From Allorhizocola rhizosphaerae (lineage in GTDB: Bacteria; Actinomycetota; Actinomycetes; Mycobacteriales; Micromonosporaceae): a stretch of DNA of 45,586 nucleotides. Of the stretch, positions 35,855 to 43,563 are shown in pieces. The stretch covers positions 1-45,586 of the forward strand of contig NZ_QJUG01000048.1 in NCBI RefSeq assembly GCF_003426775.1. Reading direction: 5' to 3'. The notes beneath the pieces were generated by a model. It did not search any database and was not told the DNA's origin. It worked only from the letters and a program-made list of their open reading frames with translations. Each line of letters begins with the position of its first letter. Position 1 is the first letter of the stretch. A program made the position numbers and the translations under genes.

Positions 35855-36370
35855 TTGGCACGCGACGCCCCACCGGCTGAACGGTTCGAATCCCTTTACC
35901 GCAATTGCTACGACGACCTGTTGGGCTATGCGCTGCGGCGCACCGGCCGGCCCGAGTTGGCCGCGGACGTCGTGGCCGACACGTTCCTGATCGCGTGGCG
36001 GCGCATCGACGACATCCCGCTCGAACAGGGCCGGCTATGGCTGTTCGGGGTGGCCCGCAAGGTGATGGCCAACCATCACCGGGCGGCACGCCGTGGCGCC
36101 GACCTGGCCGCGCGGCTGCGCCACGAGCTGGCTGGCGTCGAAGTGGTCGCGCCCGAGACGCCCGCCGGGATCGGCGAGGCGTTCCGGAGCCTGCCCGAGG
36201 ACGACCAGGAACTGTTGCGGCTGACGGCGTGGGAGGGGTTGAGCGCGGACGAGTTGGCCGTGACACTCGACTGCTCGCCCAACGCCGCGCGCATCCGCCT
36301 TCACCGAGCCCGGCGCAGGTTCGCACGGGCACTCGACGAGCATTTGGAGCACACCGATGAACGACGTTGA
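35855..36370 (+). CDS. ECF-type RNA polymerase sigma factor
   Basis: A 171-residue sigma factor with region 2 (FESLYRNCYDDLLGYALRRT, AADVVADTFLIAWRRIDDIP, LWLFGVARKVMANHHRAARR) and region 4 (LPEDDQELLRLTAWEGLSAD then ARIRLHRARRRFARAL). TTG 35855 is the start, supported by AGAGGAG at 35841-35847. It overlaps the downstream membrane protein gene by 14 bp. I cannot place it in an ECF group with confidence. Confidence 0.93.
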   Translation: MARDAPPAERFESLYRNCYDDLLGYALRRTGRPELAADVVADTFLIAWRRIDDIPLEQGRLWLFGVARKVMANHHRAARRGADLAARLRHELAGVEVVAPETPAGIGEAFRSLPEDDQELLRLTAWEGLSADELAVTLDCSPNAARIRLHRARRRFARALDEHLEHTDERR

Positions 36371-37142
36371 CGAGCTGGTTCGCCGGCTGGAACCGACCTT
36401 TCGCGTGCCGCCGCCCTCGGCCGGACGCGAGGCGCTGTTGCACGCCATTGTGGGATCGTCCACTGCCGACAAGCGGCGGGTTCCGTGGTTCCGGCGGTTC
36501 GCCGTGCTGATCCCGGTGACCGGGGCGATCGCCGCGCTCGTGTTCGGGCTCGTGGCGATCCTGCCGGGCACCACCCCGGCCGCGCAGGCACTCGAAATCA
36601 TTCAGCGCGACGGATACCTGGAGGTACGCATCCTGGACGCGGTGGCCGATCCGCAGCGCTACCGCGACGAGTTCGCCAAGCACGGGCTCAACATCGAGCT
36701 CACCCTGGCCCCGGCCGGCGCCGAGCAGGTGGGCCGCCTCATCTTCGAGGACCTGGGCGCCCCGGGCATCGAGACCATCGAGGCGCCCGGCGACTGCACC
36801 GCCAACGGCAACTGCTCGGTGGGCATGCGGATCCCGGTGAACTACGCGTCCTACGCGCGGTTCGTCTTCGGGCGCACGCCGCTTCCGGGCGAGTCGGTGG
36901 CGGGCGACGCGCCCGTGCTGACCGACGACGAGGAGCGGTGGCTGCGCTCCTTGGTGGGCAAGCGGGTGTCCGAGATGCGGGAGATTCTCGCGAGCCAGGG
37001 CTGGACACCCGACTACCGCGTGGGGCTCGAAAATCGCCGGGCGGGGGCCTCCGAGGTACCGGATGACTGGTTTGTCACCGACATCGAGCCGCTGCACGGC
37101 AAGGTGGCCGTCGTGTGGGTCGATGCCCGGCCCACCCGGTAG
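36357..37142 (+). CDS. Membrane protein with PASTA-like C-terminus, probable sigma-factor partner
   Basis: A 261-residue single-pass protein: cytoplasmic N-terminus of about 45 residues, one helix (FAVLIPVTGAIAALVFGLVA) and a large outside domain. It overlaps the sigma-factor gene by 14 bp, so an anti-sigma role is likely, yet no HxxxCxxC zinc motif is visible in the N-terminus. The last 65 residues (LVGKRVSEMREILASQGW ... DIEPLHGKVAVVWVDARP) follow the PASTA pattern of a helix packed on strands, which in other proteins binds peptidoglycan. Two Cys in DCTANGNCSVG may form a disulfide. Confidence 0.75.
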   Translation: MNDVDELVRRLEPTFRVPPPSAGREALLHAIVGSSTADKRRVPWFRRFAVLIPVTGAIAALVFGLVAILPGTTPAAQALEIIQRDGYLEVRILDAVADPQRYRDEFAKHGLNIELTLAPAGAEQVGRLIFEDLGAPGIETIEAPGDCTANGNCSVGMRIPVNYASYARFVFGRTPLPGESVAGDAPVLTDDEERWLRSLVGKRVSEMREILASQGWTPDYRVGLENRRAGASEVPDDWFVTDIEPLHGKVAVVWVDARPTR

Positions 37143-37156
37143 GGCATCATGAACAC

Positions 37157-37918
37157 GTGGCGAAAGGGCTGGAGCAGATAGGCGACGAGCTGTACGCGAT
37201 GGACCCGCAGGGGTTCATCGCGGCTCGCGACGAGGCCGCCGACGAGGCGAAGGCGCGGGGCGACGCGCTGCTCGCCAAGCAGATAGCCAAGCTGCGCAAG
37301 CCGACCGTGGCCGCGTGGGTGGTGAACCTGTTGGCGCTCAAGCGTCCGCAGGCCGTCGGCGATCTGATGGAGCTCGCCGAGCTGATGCGCGAGGCGCAGC
37401 GCACGCTCAAGGGCGACGATCTGCGCAAGCTGGCCGGCCAGCGCCGGACCGTCATCCGCTCGCTGGTCGACCAGGCGCAGAAGCTGTCCGGCCTGAGTGC
37501 GTCGAAGCTGCCGCTCAGCGATGTCGAGGGCACGCTGACCGCCGCCCTGGCCGACGAGGATATCGCCGAGCTGGTGCGCACGGGCCGGCTCACCAAGACC
37601 GTGTCCTACGCCGGGTTCGGTGAACTGCCGCTCTCGGATGCGGTGCCGACCCCTCCGGCTCCGTCCAAGGAGAAGGAGAGGGAACGCGAGGCCGCTCGCA
37701 AGGCGCTGGAGAAGGCGCAGGCCGAGCTGGAGGAGGCCGAGGCCGCCGAGCAGGAGGCCGCCCAGCGCGTCGCCGGCATCGAGGCGCAGATCGACGAGCT
37801 GGAGCAGCAGCGCGTCGAGGCGCGCAACAGCCTGCAAGAGCTTCGCAAGGCGCACAAGGAGGCCCAGCGCGCGCTCACCGCGGCCAACCGCCGGGCCACA
37901 CAGGCCGGATTGGAATAG
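37157..37918 (+). CDS. Coiled-coil hypothetical protein
   Basis: A 253-residue cytoplasmic protein. The first 150 residues are helical (KQIAKLRKPTVAAWVVNLLA; LVDQAQKLSGLSASKLPLSD), followed by a Pro-rich hinge (PTPPAPSKEKERERE) and a long charged coiled-coil (AQAELEEAEAAEQEAAQRVA and onward). It looks like a conserved actinobacterial protein of unknown function. GTG 37157 has CATCAT 6 nt upstream, a leaderless layout. Confidence 0.8.
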   Translation: MAKGLEQIGDELYAMDPQGFIAARDEAADEAKARGDALLAKQIAKLRKPTVAAWVVNLLALKRPQAVGDLMELAELMREAQRTLKGDDLRKLAGQRRTVIRSLVDQAQKLSGLSASKLPLSDVEGTLTAALADEDIAELVRTGRLTKTVSYAGFGELPLSDAVPTPPAPSKEKEREREAARKALEKAQAELEEAEAAEQEAAQRVAGIEAQIDELEQQRVEARNSLQELRKAHKEAQRALTAANRRATQAGLE

Positions 37919-37922
37919 GCGA

Positions 37923-38528
37923 ATGCTGTTCACCCACGCCGGCAAGAGCCCGCAGATCGACCCCACCGCATGGGTCGCGCCCGATGCGACGGTGTGCGGC
38001 GATGTCGTGATTGGACCGGACGCGCGGGTGATGCACGGCGCCCGCGTCATCGGCGAGGCGGGCGGGTCGATCCGCATCGGCGCACGCACCATCGTGATGG
38101 AAAACGCGGTGATCCGGGGAAGCGCGCGGCACGCATGCGCGATCGGTGACCACTGCATCATCGGCCCCAACGCTCACGTGACCGGCGCGACCCTGGACGA
38201 CCAGGTGTTCATCGCCACGGGCGCGGCGGTGTTCCATGGGGCACGGCTCGGCAAGGGCTCAGAAGTCCGGGTGCACGCGACTGTCCACTTGCGAACCGTG
38301 CTCGCGTCCGGCACGACCGTCCCCATTGGATGGGTGGCCGTTGGCGAACCGGCGGTGCTCCTGCCGCCCGACAAGCACGAGCAGATCTGGACCGTGCAGG
38401 AACCGTTGAACTTCCCCGGTTTTGTGTATGGCGTGGAACGCGGCACACCCGACGCGATGGTTGAGATAACCTCACGACTCGCCGAGGCATTGGGTGCGCA
38501 CGCAACAGATCAACGGTCGGAAGCCTGA
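37923..38528 (+). CDS. Gamma-carbonic-anhydrase-like hexapeptide-repeat protein
   Basis: A 201-residue left-handed beta-helix protein. Hexapeptide repeats run from TAWVAPDATVCGDVVIGPDA through GARTIVMENAVIRG and AIGDHCIIGPNAHVTGATLD to VPIGWVAVGEPA. His residues in HGARV, GSARHACAIGDHC and NAHVTG fall near the expected metal positions of the gamma-CA/PaaY family, but the typical spacing is not exact, so catalysis is uncertain. It starts 4 bp after the coiled-coil gene stop and probably shares its transcript. Confidence 0.85.
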   Translation: MLFTHAGKSPQIDPTAWVAPDATVCGDVVIGPDARVMHGARVIGEAGGSIRIGARTIVMENAVIRGSARHACAIGDHCIIGPNAHVTGATLDDQVFIATGAAVFHGARLGKGSEVRVHATVHLRTVLASGTTVPIGWVAVGEPAVLLPPDKHEQIWTVQEPLNFPGFVYGVERGTPDAMVEITSRLAEALGAHATDQRSEA

Positions 38529-38590
38529 AGACACAACGGATCGCACGCGACACGCAACGAATGCTCCTGCGCCGCAACGGCTGTGACGCA

Positions 38591-38596
38591 TACGTT
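38591..38596 (+). promoter_or_regulatory. -10 element TACGTT before the dimethylargininase gene
   Basis: TACGTT is 7 nt before GTG 38604 and supports that start over the in-frame GTG at 38583. Confidence 0.5.
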
Positions 38597-38603
38597 GTGT
38601 GCC

Positions 38604-39410
38604 GTGACACTTCGTACCTATCTCATGTGCCCGCCCGAGCACTTCGCCGTGGAATACAGCATCAACGCCTGGATGGACCCGAGCACGCCGGTCGACGCCG
38701 AGCTCGCGGTCAAGCAGTGGACAACCTTACGCGAGGCGCTGGCCGCCGCCGGGCACACGGTGCATCTGCTCACGCCGCAGCCGGGCCTGCCGGACATGGT
38801 TTACGCGGCCAACGGCGCGGTCTCGGTGGACGGGGTCGTCTACGGCGCGCGCTTCCGGTACCCCCAGCGCGCCCCGGAAGCACAGTTGCACCGGGATTTC
38901 TACTACCGTCTGGGTTGGACGTTCGTCGAACCGGCCGAAATCAACGAAGGCGAGGGCGACTTCGCGTTCGTCCGCGGGATGCTCCTCGCCGGGCACGGCT
39001 TCCGCACGGCTCCCGCCGCGCACGCCGAGGCGCAGGAGGCACTGGGCCGGCCGGTCATCTCGCTGCGGCTGGTCGATCCGCGCTTCTATCACCTCGACAC
39101 GGCGCTCGCCACGCTCACCGACGACACCATCGTGTACTTCCCCGGCGCGTTCTCCGAGCCGTCGCAGCGCGTGCTGCGCCAACTGTTCCCGGATGCGATG
39201 ATCGCCGACGAGACCGACGCGGTGGCCTTCGGGCTCAACCTGGTCAGCGATGGGCGCAACGCGTTCCTCAACGCCGAGGCCACCGGCTTGGCCGCCAAGC
39301 TGGCCGCGGCCGGATTCCACCCGGTGCCGCTGGACCTGTCCGAGCTGAAGAAGGGCGGGGGCAGCGTCAAGTGCTGCATCGCCGAGCTGCGGGGTCCGCG
39401 CGCGATCTGA
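38604..39410 (+). CDS. Dimethylarginine dimethylaminohydrolase family protein
   Basis: A 268-residue guanidine-modifying-fold enzyme. Substrate and catalytic residues are seen in NEGEGDF, the active His in FYHLDTALATL and the nucleophilic Cys in GGGSVKCCIAEL. The start TLRTYLMCPPEHFAVEYSIN is typical of actinobacterial dimethylargininases, which convert methylated arginines to citrulline; arginine-deiminase-like or other amidinohydrolase activity is possible. The 5' end is set by the -10 at 38591. Confidence 0.9.
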   Translation: MTLRTYLMCPPEHFAVEYSINAWMDPSTPVDAELAVKQWTTLREALAAAGHTVHLLTPQPGLPDMVYAANGAVSVDGVVYGARFRYPQRAPEAQLHRDFYYRLGWTFVEPAEINEGEGDFAFVRGMLLAGHGFRTAPAAHAEAQEALGRPVISLRLVDPRFYHLDTALATLTDDTIVYFPGAFSEPSQRVLRQLFPDAMIADETDAVAFGLNLVSDGRNAFLNAEATGLAAKLAAAGFHPVPLDLSELKKGGGSVKCCIAELRGPRAI

Positions 39411-39477
39411 CTCCTCTTGTCACGCTCGGAGCAGCGGCTTGATCGCGCGGACTTCGTCCGTTCGGCAAATAGTTTCG

Positions 39478-39487
39478 TTCGAGACTA
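39478..39487 (+). promoter_or_regulatory. Candidate MarR-binding word before marR
   Basis: TTCGAGACTA lies upstream of the marR -10 (TACGCT, 39495-39500) and forms an imperfect inverted repeat with TAGTTTC just before it. The same word, TTCGGGACTA, occurs on the minus strand before the MFS gene. Confidence 0.4.
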
Positions 39488-39507
39488 GTTTTGTTACGCT
39501 GGTTGAC

Positions 39508-39981
39508 GTGACCGACTTGATGATGCTCTTGCACGTCGCGAGCCACGTGCTGGAGACGGAGCTGGCCGCCCGCCTCGCGGCGCTGGGCATCACGCCGCGG
39601 GAAAACTGCGTCCTGAGCCGGGCCGTGGGGGGCGAGCTGACGCAGAGCGAGCTGGCCGCCGCGTGCAACCTCGACAAGACCACGATGGTCGTGACGATCG
39701 ACACACTCGAAAAGGCGGGCCTGGCGGAGCGCAGATTGTCCACCAGAGATCGACGCGCGCGGATCATCGCGGTCACCGACAAGGGTGCCGAGATGGTCGC
39801 CAAGACGGCGCAGATAGTGCAAGACATCTATGACGATGTGCTGTCCACGCTGGCCGGGCGCGAGCGGGAGGCCTTTCTCGGTGCGCTGACCAAGCTGGCC
39901 GAGGGCCGGCTGTCCACCCCGGCGGCCTGCGAGAAGCCGCCCAGGCGGCGCGCGGTGAGAGCTCCGCAACTCGTTCAATAA
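39508..39981 (+). CDS. MarR family transcriptional regulator
   Basis: A 157-residue winged-helix regulator: LTQSELAAACNLDKTTMVVT recognition helices and the wing AERRLSTRDRRARIIAVTDKG, typical of MarR. It precedes an MFS multidrug transporter on the same strand. GTG 39508 is chosen because TACGCT lies 7 nt upstream; an upstream in-frame start at 39439 would put the promoter inside the gene. Shared words before both genes suggest it represses itself and the transporter. Confidence 0.9.
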   Translation: MTDLMMLLHVASHVLETELAARLAALGITPRENCVLSRAVGGELTQSELAAACNLDKTTMVVTIDTLEKAGLAERRLSTRDRRARIIAVTDKGAEMVAKTAQIVQDIYDDVLSTLAGREREAFLGALTKLAEGRLSTPAACEKPPRRRAVRAPQLVQ

Positions 39982-39985
39982 AGAA

Positions 39986-39995
39986 TAGTCCCGAA
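39986..39995 (-). promoter_or_regulatory. Candidate MarR-binding word before the MFS gene
   Basis: TTCGGGACTA (minus strand) matches the word before marR at 9 of 10 positions and lies just upstream of the transporter's -10 (TACGGT, 40009-40014). Confidence 0.4.
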
Positions 39996-40021
39996 CAAAA
40001 CCATCTGGTACGGTCGCGTTT

Positions 40022-41467
40022 GTGAAAGACAAACGCTGGATCGCACTGATCGTTCTCTGCGCCGGGATGCTGATGATCGTCCTGGACCAGACCATCGTGA
40101 ACGTAGCGCTCCCCGCCATCCAGGAAGACCTCGGCTTCACCCAGGCCGGGCTGGCGTGGGTGATCAACGCTTATCTCATCGCCTTCGGCGGCCTGCTGCT
40201 CCTTGCGGGCCGGCTCGGTGATCTGATCGGGCGCAAGCGCATTTTCCTCATCGGCCTGACCACCTTCACCCTCGCCTCGCTGCTGTGCGGTGCCGCCGGC
40301 AGCCCTGAAATGCTTATCTTCGCCCGCTTCCTGCAGGGGGTCGGCGGGGCGATGTCGACCGCGGTGATCCTCGGCATGATCGTGACCATGTTTCCGAAGC
40401 CGGCCGAGCAGGCCCGTGCGATCGGCGTGTTCAGTTTCGTCGCCGCGGCCGGCGCCTCGATCGGCCTGCTCGCGGGAGGCTTGCTGACCCAGGCGCTCAG
40501 CTGGAACTGGATCTTCCTGGTAAATCTGCCGATCGGCATCGCGGCGCTGGTGTTCGCGGTCCGGCTGCTCGAAAACGACCGCGGGGTGGGCCTGCGCCAG
40601 GGTGCCGACGTGCTCGGCGCGCTGCTCGTGACCTCCTCGCTCATGCTCGGCGTCTACACGATCGTGAAGGCAGAGCACTACGGCTGGGTCTCCGCGCACA
40701 CGCTGGGCCTGGGCGCGGTGTCCATCGCGTTGCTGGTGGGCTTCCTGGTGCGGCAGGTCAAGGCGGCCAACCCGCTGCTGCCGCTGCGCATCTTCAAGTC
40801 CCGCAACGTGTCCGGCGCCAACGTGGTGCAGATCCTGATGATCGCGGGCATGTTCGGCATGTTCTTCCTGGGCACGCTCTACATGCAATACGTGCTCGGA
40901 TACGACGCGTTGCAGATCGGGCTGGCGTTCCTGCCTGTCGCCGTCGCCATCGGGGGTCTGTCGGTGGGCCTGTCGGCCCGGCTGATCGAGCGGTTCGGGC
41001 CACGGCCGGTGCTGCTGACCGGGCTGACTCTGATCCTCATCGGACTTGTCCTGTTCACTCAGGTGCCGGTCGACGGCGACTATCTGACCGACATGTTCCC
41101 GTCGATGCTCCTGATGGGCGTCGGGCTGGGCGTGTCGTTCCCGACCCTGATGGGGCTGGCCATGTCCGGCGCGACCGAGCAGGACGCGGGCCTGGCCTCG
41201 GGTCTGGTCAACACCACCGCGCAGGTGGGCGGCGCGCTGGGCCTCGCGGTCCTGGCCACCCTGTCCACCGGGCGCACGGCCACCCTCATCGGCGAGGGTG
41301 TCGCCCAGAACAGCGCGCTCACGAGCGGCTTCACGCTGGCGTTCGGGATCGGTGCGGTGCTCGTGCTGATCGCGATCGTGCTCGCCGCCACGGTCATCAA
41401 ACCCGTTGCGGCGCAGGCGGAAACGGCCGATGAGCCGGAGCGTGAGCTCGCCTACGCAACTGAGTAG
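40022..41467 (+). CDS. MFS drug transporter, DHA2 (14-TM) family
   Basis: A 481-residue transporter with about 14 hydrophobic helices. DHA2 motifs: LDQTIVNVALPAIQEDLGF in helix 1, motif A GRLGDLIGRKRIFLIGL between helices 2 and 3, and motif C-like GASIGLLAGGLLTQALSWNW in helix 5. The family exports drugs by proton antiport. GTG 40022 has TACGGT 7 nt before it, so it can be transcribed separately from marR. Substrate unknown. Confidence 0.94.
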   Translation: MKDKRWIALIVLCAGMLMIVLDQTIVNVALPAIQEDLGFTQAGLAWVINAYLIAFGGLLLLAGRLGDLIGRKRIFLIGLTTFTLASLLCGAAGSPEMLIFARFLQGVGGAMSTAVILGMIVTMFPKPAEQARAIGVFSFVAAAGASIGLLAGGLLTQALSWNWIFLVNLPIGIAALVFAVRLLENDRGVGLRQGADVLGALLVTSSLMLGVYTIVKAEHYGWVSAHTLGLGAVSIALLVGFLVRQVKAANPLLPLRIFKSRNVSGANVVQILMIAGMFGMFFLGTLYMQYVLGYDALQIGLAFLPVAVAIGGLSVGLSARLIERFGPRPVLLTGLTLILIGLVLFTQVPVDGDYLTDMFPSMLLMGVGLGVSFPTLMGLAMSGATEQDAGLASGLVNTTAQVGGALGLAVLATLSTGRTATLIGEGVAQNSALTSGFTLAFGIGAVLVLIAIVLAATVIKPVAAQAETADEPERELAYATE

Positions 41468-41533
41468 TGGACCGCCCGAGGCGGCATCCCGACGAAACTG
41501 ATGCGATTGGGGGCGCATTGCGGTAGTTTCACC

Positions 41534-41677
41534 GCTGTGCGCCCCCTCCTCGCTGTGCGCCCCTTTTCCGCCGCGCGCCGCCGCCCCGCTGTGCGCTCTC
41601 TTCTCGCTCTGCGTTCCTTCCCCGCTGTGGGCCCCCTCCTCGCCGTGCGGCCGCTGTTCGCCGCGCTCCTCGCGGTC
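41534..41677. repeat. Eight 18-bp repeats encoding a hexapeptide (AVRPLL-like)
   Basis: Units of exactly 18 bp encode AVRPLL, AVRPFS, AARRRP, AVRSLL, ALRSFP, AVGPLL, AVRPLF and AALLAV. They form the N-terminus of the metalloprotease, merging into its signal peptide. DNA identity is high between several units (GCTGTGCGCCCC...), indicating recent tandem expansion. Confidence 0.85.
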
Positions 41678-42889
41678 GGCGCCATCGTTGTCGTCTGGCC
41701 CGCCGAGGCCGAGGCGGCCGTGACGAAACGCCTGGCGATCGTGATGATCCAAAATGGAGACACGGATGGGGAGCGGGCACAGCTGGCCGACCCGGGCTAC
41801 ATCGCGGGCGTGTTCTTCGGGCCCGGCAACTCGCTGCGGACGTGGATGGGCGCGGTGACCCACGGCCAGCTGAGCTACGTGCCCGCCGGGATCGGCATCT
41901 ATCAGGTCCAGCCCAATGACGAGTTGCGCAACGGCGACCGGTCACGCTGCCACGCCGACGCCGCCAAGGACACGGCCGAGGACTTCATGGCCACGACCGG
42001 GGTGTCGTGGGATGCGCTCGCGGTCGTGTTCGACACCGGCAGCTGCCCGTGGGCCGGGCTCGGCCAGATGCCGGGGCGCGTCACGTGGTACCCGCCGAGG
42101 CCCTCACTGTCGGCCATCGTCCATGAGATGGGCCACAACCAGGGCTATCCGCACCAGCCCAAGAAGGACTGCGCCGGCGGGTCGATGGCCGCCTGCAGAC
42201 CAAGCGGATACAGCGGCAACACCCCGATGGGCTCGGGCGGGGCCGGCCGCGGCTACTCGTCGGTGGAGCTGTTGCACTCCCAGTGGATCGAGCGCACGCT
42301 GGCCTCCAAACCGGGCACGTTCAGCCTCAAACCGCTCTATTCCACGGGCGGCGGCACGCGCGCGCTCGAATACCGCACGGGCGGCCCGCTGAGCTACGTC
42401 ATCGAGCTGCGCGCGGCAGTGTCCGGTGTGGACAGTTCCATCCGCACGCCCGGTGTGCGGGTCTATGCGGTCACCGGCGGCGACTACAAGAACGCCTACA
42501 TGGTCAACCCGACCCCGGCCGGGAGCACGATCACGGATACCGCCAACAAGATAACCATCAAGGTGAAGTCGGCGACCTCCAGCGGCGCGACCGTCGCGAT
42601 CGAGGCCATCGGCGCGGGCCAGGCGTCATCGAAGACGTCGGCGAACCCGGCTGCGAGCTCGACGCCGGAGGAGCCGACACCGTCGGCCGACGCCGGCGAG
42701 CCGCCGGACGAAGACGATTTCCTCCCCAACCTCGCCGATGCGCCGCAGGTGCCGAAGCGCTCGTTCGGCTGGGTGTATGTCGTTGCGGGGATTGGGTTTG
42801 CCCTCGCCTCGTTCGGGATGTGGTATGGCAAGCCTAGGAAGGGACGCCATCGCGCGCCGGGGCCGGTGGGGTTCAGCCGACGTTCTTGA
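41537..42889 (+). CDS. Secreted or membrane-anchored metalloprotease-like protein
   Basis: About 450 residues. After the repeat-rich leader and signal peptide (LLAVGAIVVVWPAEAEA, cleavage probably after AEA) comes a reprolysin/snapalysin-like domain with the zinc motif HEMGHNQGYPH (HExxHxxGxxH). Several Cys (RSRCHADA, TGSCPWAG, KKDCAGG, AACRP) likely form disulfides. A Pro/Glu/Ser-rich linker and a C-terminal helix (FGWVYVVAGIGFALASFGMW) with basic tail suggest surface anchoring. GTG 41537 is preferred because TAGTTT lies 7 nt upstream; ATG 41501 is the in-frame alternative. The 3' end overlaps the convergent alkD-like gene by 17 bp. Confidence 0.82.
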   Translation: MRPLLAVRPFSAARRRPAVRSLLALRSFPAVGPLLAVRPLFAALLAVGAIVVVWPAEAEAAVTKRLAIVMIQNGDTDGERAQLADPGYIAGVFFGPGNSLRTWMGAVTHGQLSYVPAGIGIYQVQPNDELRNGDRSRCHADAAKDTAEDFMATTGVSWDALAVVFDTGSCPWAGLGQMPGRVTWYPPRPSLSAIVHEMGHNQGYPHQPKKDCAGGSMAACRPSGYSGNTPMGSGGAGRGYSSVELLHSQWIERTLASKPGTFSLKPLYSTGGGTRALEYRTGGPLSYVIELRAAVSGVDSSIRTPGVRVYAVTGGDYKNAYMVNPTPAGSTITDTANKITIKVKSATSSGATVAIEAIGAGQASSKTSANPAASSTPEEPTPSADAGEPPDEDDFLPNLADAPQVPKRSFGWVYVVAGIGFALASFGMWYGKPRKGRHRAPGPVGFSRRS

Positions 42890-43538
42890 GGGCTTCCTTT
42901 TTGGACAGTGGGGACAGCGTGCCTTCGTTGGCCTTGACGAAGGCACGCACCGCCTCCGGCTGGACCCACGCGTACTGCCGCAGCGCCCACCCGATCGCCT
43001 TGCGGATGAAGAAGTCGGGGTGGTCGGCGCGCTCCAGACAGTACCGGAACAGCCGCTCGGGGTCGGTCGACTCCTTGTAGCCCAGCTGATGCAGCAGTGC
43101 GGTGCGCGCGATCCACATGTTGTCGTCCCGGATCCACTCGTCCATGACGTTCACGAGCGACGGATGGCGTGCGACAAGCGGGCCTACCGTGTGCGCGGCG
43201 AGCGTGTCGACCGTGTCCCACCACGATTTGGTGACGATCAGGTGCCGCGCGGTCCCGATGAACGACTCGTCGCACGACTTGACGCCGCGCCGCAGCAGCG
43301 CGCACGCCGCGTACTGATATTCGCGCTCGGGCAGGTTCCACAACGCGAGCACGGTCGCCTTCAGGTCAGTGGGTGAAACCCCGCGCAGGAGCACCTTCAA
43401 CTGCGGGCTCGGGATGCCGAGGAACGGGAACTGGTCACGCATGTAGGCACGCATGGCCACGGCCCGCTGCGGGTCGGCGGCCGCCGTGAAGCGTTCCCGG
43501 AGAAGGTCCACTACGTGCGGATTGGCTCCCAAGGTCAT
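42873..43538 (-). CDS. AlkD-like DNA alkylation repair protein
   Basis: A 221-residue HEAT-like repeat glycosylase of the AlkD family, which removes N3/N7-alkylated purines without base flipping. The residues known in B. cereus AlkD align at nearly the same positions: Trp107 and Asp111 in SWWDTVD, Arg145 in MWIARTALL and Trp184 in IGWALRQYAW. The enzyme therefore looks active. It is convergent with the metalloprotease and divergent from the aminotransferase gene, 25 bp away. Confidence 0.93.
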   Translation of the reverse strand: MTLGANPHVVDLLRERFTAAADPQRAVAMRAYMRDQFPFLGIPSPQLKVLLRGVSPTDLKATVLALWNLPEREYQYAACALLRRGVKSCDESFIGTARHLIVTKSWWDTVDTLAAHTVGPLVARHPSLVNVMDEWIRDDNMWIARTALLHQLGYKESTDPERLFRYCLERADHPDFFIRKAIGWALRQYAWVQPEAVRAFVKANEGTLSPLSKKEALKNVG

Positions 43539-43551
43539 CGGCTCAGCCTGC

Positions 43552-43557
43552 CATACT
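43552..43557 (+). promoter_or_regulatory. -10 element CATACT before the aminotransferase gene
   Basis: CATACT is 6 nt before ATG 43564, giving a leaderless start in the 25-bp gap between divergent genes. Confidence 0.45.
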
Positions 43558-43563
43558 GGATTA

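Noticed and set aside
35881-35900. GGTTCGAATCCC, identical to a tRNA T-arm motif
   Set aside because: It lies inside the sigma-factor reading frame (ERFESLY) and no acceptor stem, D-arm or anticodon arm surrounds it.
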